Part shown: positions 57,601 to 64,000 of the stretch, piece after piece
Layout of the letters: each line of letters opens with the position of its first letter
Numbering within the stretch: the first letter of the stretch is position 1
Source: Boswellia sacra
Lineage: Eukaryota > Streptophyta > Magnoliopsida > Sapindales > Burseraceae
Assembly: GCA_013180625.2 (NCBI GenBank)
Contig: SNVD02002464.1
Coordinates: forward strand, 99,759 to 163,758
Length of the DNA stretch: 64,000 nt
Reading direction: 5' to 3'
The notes under the pieces: model-generated
What the model was told of the DNA's origin: nothing
Database searches by the model: none
Seen by the model: only the letters and a program-made list of their open reading frames with translations
Position numbers and translations under genes: made by a program

Positions 57601-59759
57601 ACTATGTAATTACGGAAAGAAAGACGTTTTTGAATGAGCTCGTGAAAGAGGAGCTCGCTCCCATGCAAATATACCCTTAGTTGTCAGATCAATTATAAAC
57701 AACTACTTCCAAACAACCAACCCAATTACTCTGGAATTTATTCCTGAGAATTCTCATTCTTTAAAGACTAATTTGGAATTACAAAATACCCTAACATAGA
57801 GAACCCCGCAAGCTGAGAATAATTTGCCATTCCCTCACTCAATTCTATATTAACTCCTTAAAGAAGAACAGAAAAACGACACATCATCCCATGTGCATTT
57901 CTGCAACTGGCCCCAAAAACTTCACTGCAAAACCCTCTGTATATATCAGACCTCGTTAGCTGTTATTAAGCTAACCTATACAACTCACGATCCTAATGAA
58001 GACAAACCCCATCCAATCACCTTTAAACCCTCTTACACAGATGTAGAACTTCGTAAAATCCAAAGCAAATTATCTCACTTTCCCCAACAGCTAGCCTTCT
58101 ACTTCTGTTTTAATTTTCTCTTTCCCTACCCTAGCTATCACATGCATCGTGGAAAACAATAAGTGCCGCACCAAAAAAATTCCTCTCATCTCATTATAAC
58201 AAGGTTCGACTCTTGCCTTGTAATGGAAAAAAAAAAAATTTGTTGGGTATCATCGAGTTTCTCTGAAAAGTCATTAAATTCAAGGGGATGTTTCATCAAA
58301 TTTCCATTTCAAGAAAGAGAGAAATTAATGAGTAATTCAATCGTCTGCTAGGGGCCTAAAGTGCTTATACAGACGAATTATACTTCATAATTACTTATTT
58401 ACTTTTTAGGCAGGTAGAGTTTGTTGTTGAGAGGGAGTATATGTAGCTAGTTGCAAACAGAAGAAGAAACAAAAGTTGCGAAGACAGCGCGCTTATTATA
58501 GCGACGTCATAATATTCTCTTTGTGAATAAAAAATAGGGCATTTATAGTATCGTGTGCAATACTTAAATGGACTGATTCCCGGAGTTGGTGCTATTTTGG
58601 CTGGATTTTGAGGAAAAGGCCGTGAGAGCTTGTGAGTGAAAAGTGGGAGAAGAGAACACAAGTAGATGGCCTGATGCGGAATGATGGATATTATAACTGA
58701 AACAGATCTGATTATGATAATAATAAGGTCAAGAAAAAAGGGAATCAATGTTCTGATGTATCTGGCTTATATGAAACTGAAAAATCCATGTGTATGTGTT
58801 TTGCGGGTTAGTTTAGTTGTGTCTGATAGAATGTCAGTGAGGTACTGAATGGGAAAAAGAGCTTTTCAATTTTCCATGCACTTTTAGTCAGTTTCTTCAC
58901 CCTTCACACCCCACAAATACCCTAATTGCATTATTACTTAAAAAAAAAAAAAATCAATCTCTCTTTCTCTCTCTCCCTCCCAACCCTCCTCACTTCCCCT
59001 CTCCGTCTCCTATCGTATCGTCAGAAACTCACACGGACACATACCGTCTTGACCTAAATTTCTAAAAATGCATTCAGCTGTCCGTGAGTTTATTGTTTAT
59101 GCTGGCATGAAGGATAAAAGATAAAACGTGAAGGGCAAGGGCTACTCATATATGTTTCATGATCGAACCCAAATAGAAACGTAGGCCTTTGATATTTACT
59201 AATAACTCTAGCTACATACTCAGCCAAAACATGTAAACTCGCAGTCAGATTATCGCATGAAAGTCAAGTCGAGACTTGGATATATATTATCTGTCAAACC
59301 CTAGATCATCAGTAAAGTAAACTGTTCTCTAGTAATGTAAAACGTTTCAACTGTTCTTGTACACAGTACAAACAATAACGTAATTATAAGAAGAGATCAA
59401 TATCAAGAGAAAGCATAGATGTTATCGGTCTCAATTTGTCCACATACTTTGGTGTAAGCCGATGGAATCAACAACTACAATGCTATGTTCAGAAACAAGA
59501 ACAAGCTCAGATGTGTCAATTCTCATATCCTTCTCTGAACAAAGGTAAACTTAATTACGTTTTTCAGTGATTTTCATATTGTTAATTTTTACACGCTGAA
59601 AATTCATGACTTGAGAGAGCAAATTGATTGATAAGAAAGCAAGAGGCCTAAACCTCGGGATCAAAGAAGAACTTGGTAAAGGAAAAAAAAAATGAGGAGA
59701 ACAGACAGCACAAAATAATCATAGACAAGAATCAGGCACTCCTGCATGCAGCTTCTATG
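57601..59759. other. Region downstream of the zinc-finger gene; no gene recognised
   Basis: A frame at 57893-58162 has no recognisable features. A poly-A run followed by a CT-rich microsatellite lies at 58940-59010. The part next to 59759 should hold the 3' UTR of the zinc-finger gene on the - strand. Confidence 0.4.
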
Positions 59760-60725
59760 TTACTTTACCTGAGGGCGCTCACCAAGCCTGAGCTCAAGAT
59801 CTAGTTCCTCAACCGAGCTAGGGTTAAGTTCATGTTCTTCAGACTGAAAATGATCTGTATCATCAACTGAACTTGGCTTCAGGAAAAAAGGCAATGATGA
59901 GGCTTCTGTTTTCCTTCTCTTGCAACTAATGGTCTCCACCTTACCATCGGATACGGTCGGATGTGTTCGTCGAACAACCAAATTCAAGCTCACAGACAAA
60001 TCGGTTTTGACATAATCTGCCTTAAGACTGCATTCCGATTCTAGAATTCTTGATTTTTTCTCTCCTTGATTCCTCAATTCAGAGGTCTGATAGCATCTGT
60101 CTGCTACCAAGTTTGGCCATGATTGGGGGGAAGAAATAGGGGAAATCTTGTGGTCTTGCACAATTGCAGAAGATAAAGGAGGGAGAAAGATCTTTTCTGG
60201 GGAATTCTCCTGAGTCGGTGGAGCTGAAACCCTAGATGGTGAGGTTGGTGATGCTATAACACCCAGATCAGAATTAGGGTTAGGTTTATAGACTAAGGTA
60301 CAAATCTGAGATGGGTGTTGAAAACTCAATGAAGTAAACGGATTTGTAATGTGATTGTGGTTATATTGATACTGGTCATGATGATGATTTTCATTTTTGG
60401 GAGTTGGAGACTGCTTTAATCTTGCTCTATCCCTCCTGTGCACATTCATGTGACCACCAAGAGCCTGAGCGGACCTAAATTCTCTCCTACAAAAGCTGCA
60501 AGAATAAGATCTTGGAGGCCATACGCACCCTCCTAAAGACCCTGCTGCATCTTCTGCAAAAGCTTGTTCTTCCCAGGAATCATCATAAGACGACTGAAAA
60601 TGAGAACTTAAACTATGTTTTCGCTTTGTCCACATCCAGTACCCTGCTTGCTCCATTCCACCAACCTGAGGTTGTGTCCGAGAGAGAGAATTATAAAGAA
60701 AGGCTTGAGTTGGGCAAGAGAACAT
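59760..60725 (-). CDS. SUPERMAN/ZFP10-type single C2H2 zinc-finger protein with EAR motif
   Basis: A plant nuclear transcription factor, probably a repressor acting in development. The 321-residue frame is intact and intronless, as usual for this family. One C2H2 finger spans Cys76-Cys79-His92-His96 in [20 protein letters not shown] (C-x2-C-x12-H-x3-H), with the plant-specific QALGGH helix and the SUPERMAN-class follow-on [14 protein letters not shown]-terminal words MEQAGYWMW and [12 protein letters not shown] resemble the ZFP10/ZFP11 subgroup. A basic CKRRKTE stretch (about residue 268) may aid nuclear import. The C-terminus has LDLELRL (residues 308-314), an EAR motif that recruits co-repressors. 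A His/Asn/Gln-rich tract lies at about 111-127. The start is at 60725; Met24 (60656) is an alternative that matches the MEQ start of relatives better. Confidence 0.92.
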   Translation of the reverse strand: MFSCPTQAFLYNSLSRTQPQVGGMEQAGYWMWTKRKHSLSSHFQSSYDDSWEEQAFAEDAAGSLGGCVWPPRSYSCSFCRREFRSAQALGGHMNVHRRDRARLKQSPTPKNENHHHDQYQYNHNHITNPFTSLSFQHPSQICTLVYKPNPNSDLGVIASPTSPSRVSAPPTQENSPEKIFLPPLSSAIVQDHKISPISSPQSWPNLVADRCYQTSELRNQGEKKSRILESECSLKADYVKTDLSVSLNLVVRRTHPTVSDGKVETISCKRRKTEASSLPFFLKPSSVDDTDHFQSEEHELNPSSVEELDLELRLGERPQVK

Positions 60726-60821
60726 GGAGATGGAATGAAAGCTAGCTGATGAGTGACCTGTATCTAAGTTGGAAACCTGTAAAACTACTACATGTTAGAA
60801 TTGTAAGGGAGAGAAGAGGTA

Positions 60822-60834
60822 TAGATATATAGAT
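60822..60834 (-). promoter_or_regulatory. TATA-like element upstream of the zinc-finger gene
   Basis: On the - strand the sequence tctatatatctat lies about 100 bases before the ATG at 60725, a normal distance for a TATA box and a short 5' UTR. Confidence 0.5.
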
Positions 60835-61689
60835 TGCTATTCATTTGCCTGGGTATGGAAATAGAAGTTGCTTTGGTGGGTACTCTACCTTGTCTACCTT
60901 AGTGCATATATCTACCTCTTTTGGTTTTTCTGGGGTTGGCTTCCAAAGAGTAACTGTGAGTGCCTCAAATTCTTTTCTCTTGCTCTTTCTTTGAGCTGAG
61001 CGTGGGTCCCTGTAGGAAGTCACTTTCTGTAGTCTAGCCGCTTACAGACAAACTGTGATCATATATCTGACTGAAATCTCCTTGGAGAGATTAAGCAGAA
61101 GAGGTGGCTTAATTTACACCATCATCCTTCACATGTGTAATTGGTTCTCTTTCTCGTAGCAGATAAACTTTGTTTGTTCATCATCTGTAATGCTACGTGA
61201 AAGCTTAATTCACCTTATTATTATTATTATTATTATTATTTTGCTTCATATTCATCTTGCTACTTAATCTTCCTATTTTTTTCCGCATTAGACGTAAATG
61301 TTAATTTCCCAGTTAGGTTTTATTACTTCGTTCACTTTTTATAGATTCTATCTCTTGGTAGGTTAGCTTCAGTATGTGTATAAATGTATATGCTAATTAA
61401 AGGCAGTGTAAAATGCAGTAATAATGGAGGTGGCCATTAATAGTAACAGCTTCGAGAACAGTGGATCCTCGATAGAGAGTCTAAGGTGCATCAATTGTAG
61501 TACATTTATTCAACAATATTAGATTTACATTTACATTTGGATTTCATATATTCTTGTAACTTAAGAATTAATAGTTATTTTGTCTTTCATGTTCTGAAGA
61601 GTGAAATAGAATAAATTAAGATTAAAGAACTGTTATTTAATTTAAAGGATCCTAGTGTCCTTTTTATTTGAGAAGTTCTATAATTAGAG
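60835..61689. other. Upstream region of the zinc-finger gene
   Basis: No coding frame is supported; the small frame on the - strand (60841-61023) has no family features. A (TTA)n microsatellite lies at 61215-61241. The promoter and regulatory region of the zinc-finger gene should lie here. Confidence 0.4.
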
Positions 61690-61830
61690 ATCTAATTCTG
61701 ATACCACTTGTACTGGTTCCAAGTGTCCAATCTAAAAGACTAATTTGATGGGTAAGGTGACCAACCTCTTTATATCTATAACCCCAAACCTCTCTTTAAC
61801 CATCCAATGACATGTCATGGTAGATGTTTG
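61690..61830 (-). mobile_element. Possible LTR end with primer-binding site (copia-like or TRIM remnant)
   Basis: On the - strand, ...GGAACCAGTACA is followed by AG and TGGTATCAGAAT, which matches an LTR end followed by an initiator-Met primer site. The other LTR end and any internal region were not found. Confidence 0.35.
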
Positions 61831-64000
61831 GTATGTATAGTACTCAAGGATGGGAATTTCAAAGTATAAATATTTGCACAATTTTTATAAGACATATGGG
61901 ATAATTTGTTTTGGATCTTTACAAAAGAAAAATAAATATATAAATTAAATCATCTCAGATGTTAAAATTCACCCTGGTCTCCAGGGGTTAAATATGCATC
62001 CTTCTATAAAGCTGCGAATTGTTTCTCAAATTATTATAGGTTTGATATTTCATATAAATGAGATATATTGATCGCGTCTATAACCAAATGTAATGAATCA
62101 AGCTAATACAGTATAATATTACCCGTCTGAGGCCTAAACTCTCACGATTTTGTCCCTGAATTATCACCATAAAATTGGATCTGTCACCACACCATCTATG
62201 CACAGCACATGGTCCTGAGAGTCGCATGCACATACATATTTCTCCTTAATTAATAAGCTTTATATGACATGTGCATAAAGCAGGCATTTGGGGATCTTCC
62301 TCTACATTGTAAATTTGAATGTTCAAATTTTCCTTGATGTGAGAGAAGAAATTAAACACTTCAGGTCTGAGAGATTCCGGAAGCCATACATTAAAAAGAA
62401 AAAAGAAAAAAAAAAGGCAATTTTGTTTACGTACATTACATCATTTCTGAAGGACTACAGTGGTAAAAGGATTAATTCATCAAACTGCTCCACCCCTAAA
62501 AATGAAACTACTCATAACCCGGAAAATCGAGCTCTTCAATTTCTCAAATCTTTGGCTATATATTTATATCTTATTGATTTGTCAAACAGATAATCGCGAG
62601 TGTAATCAATAATACACAGGAATCCTTTAATCAGAAAGCAACAAGAGGAGGGCTAATTCTCCGTACTTAGCCCTGCTTATTTAAAAGTTTTGGACGTCGA
62701 CTATTGCTAAATACCACTCTATAGATGAAGCCAAACCATCTCGGACATATGACAAAGCCATGGTTCAAGGATCTTATTTTAGACGCAGAAAAATTGTACT
62801 TGATATAAAAAAGATCATGTATTTAATTATTTATACAAGGACCATTAACCTGGGTTAAAATAAATATATATTATTATATAGTTGTGTCGTGAAACCTATC
62901 ATCCAATGATATCACTAGAAAGAAACAAAAGCAACAGCTAATTTTCTCATTTTCATAATGGAAAATGCAAAACGAGTTTTGATATAAGGTATATCAATTA
63001 AGTTCATTTTCTCATTCAGTACCGTTGGACTATGAACTGTAAAGGTATATATCAGTTCCACTTAATAACTTCAACGGTCGTTTATAGGTGTTCCGCTAAC
63101 TCCGTTTAGCATATATATACACACACACACACACCCATAAAACACAGTACTCCAAAATGTGCAGGATATTGGGAATGCATGAGCAAGGAGCTGAGGTTAA
63201 TTGACTGATCGTCTAGAAGTTTTGTATCCTTACAATTAAGTGGAGGGGTGGGGGCCGGAAAGAGTACCTCCAAACAATTAACTTTCTTCTTATTTAAACT
63301 TAATTACGTTTATCTTCTTGTATTTGGAATTTTTCGAACTTATATGATTACTAGGGCTTGATCATCAAGGTTAGATATGAATGCAACCGATAAAATATAT
63401 ATTATTCTACTAATTATTGTTGTTTGAATGGACGGACCTTTCAAGGACCAAGTAAAAGTAATATTGCACATACCGTACCGTGCTTAGAATTCCATTCTTA
63501 ATTGTATATATTGTATGAGATAGTGCTTAATTAAATTCTATATATAACCATGTATATATGTTTTCCTACTAGAAGTAGCTGATGATTACGCGACAAGTCT
63601 TTAGAGAAGTCTGCCCATTATCAAACAAAGACTCCAAATATTTAAGATGGACGGTAGCTCGTGTGCATCTTCCCTTAGACGTAATTAATTAATCTAAAAT
63701 TTTGGAGATAAATAATGCAATCGAAATGGTGAAGGGGAGATAGACAATATTCATGAAGATCCCATATATAGAAGATTTCAATGAACTGTTTATTTATTTA
63801 TATTATTTAATCATTCATTTACCGCGTAAATCAAAGTTAAGGACTAATTAGCGACTTTAATTTTGAAATCGATTGTTGGGATAAATGAGATATATATATA
63901 TATATCTATAGAATCAATTTAAGAATAAAAATTAAATTAAAATGTTTTAAACACATTATTAATTTATGCAAATTTGATTTCAATTAAGCACAATATTCTA
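61831..64000. other. AT-rich non-coding sequence
   Basis: Contains (AC)n at about 63119-63136 and (AT)n at 63889-63905. A frame at 62288-62593 is A/K-rich by composition and shows no features. Nothing else is supported. Confidence 0.4.

Noticed and set aside
57893..58162. An 89-codon frame upstream of a poly-A run
   Set aside because: No recognisable domain; too little evidence to call a gene.

Overview
This is a plant nuclear window, from a eudicot by the look of its genes. It is AT-rich, has spliced genes, and consists mostly of layered transposable elements. Only two intact-looking host genes are visible. The first is a small three-exon gene for anaphase-promoting complex subunit 13 (APC13/BONSAI type) at 7820-8437 on the + strand. 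The second is an intronless SUPERMAN/ZFP10-type C2H2 zinc-finger repressor at 59760-60725 on the - strand. I cannot name the species.

Layout. 1-4833: 3' end of a Sirevirus-like copia element (env-like frame with stops, polypurine tract, 3' LTR with a GTCGAG repeat). 5263-6693: Mutator-like element with a perfect 9-bp target duplication, itself holding a hAT MITE. 6700-8500: APC13. 10600-14487: L-type lectin receptor kinase pseudogene split by a solo LTR. 15020-19952: non-autonomous CACTA-type element with large subterminal repeats and a captured exon of a heterotrimeric G-protein gamma gene. 20892-22202: broken MULE transposase. 22203-29574: Ty3/Gypsy element with a G-patch domain, cut off within its reverse transcriptase. 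29575-41132: an Athila-like Ty3/Gypsy element with both LTRs. 41133-43128: 3' end of another Gypsy-type element. 43129-51985: Sirevirus-type copia element on the - strand with both LTRs. 51986-52032: a CACTA end. 52033-53977: 3' half of a Tork-like copia element. 55967-56623: a second Mutator-like element with a perfect 9-bp duplication. 56700-64000: AT-rich non-coding DNA around the zinc-finger gene, rich in microsatellites.

The most interesting system is in the Athila-like element. Between its integrase remnant and its 3' LTR, in sense orientation, it carries an intronless LONELY GUY (LOG) cytokinin-activating enzyme gene (37618-38268). One in-frame stop separates a 184-codon open frame from a 32-residue tail ending in an L-x-L-x-L motif. 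Just upstream, 36861-37301 is an unbroken frame whose basic/cysteine motif resembles the nucleic-acid-binding proteins of filamentous plant RNA viruses. Capture of a hormone-activating gene in the slot where such elements often carry an extra ORF would be a notable retrotransposon cargo. Activity is not shown: gag and integrase carry frameshifts and stops.

All family calls come from reading motifs by eye. No alignment or database search was run.
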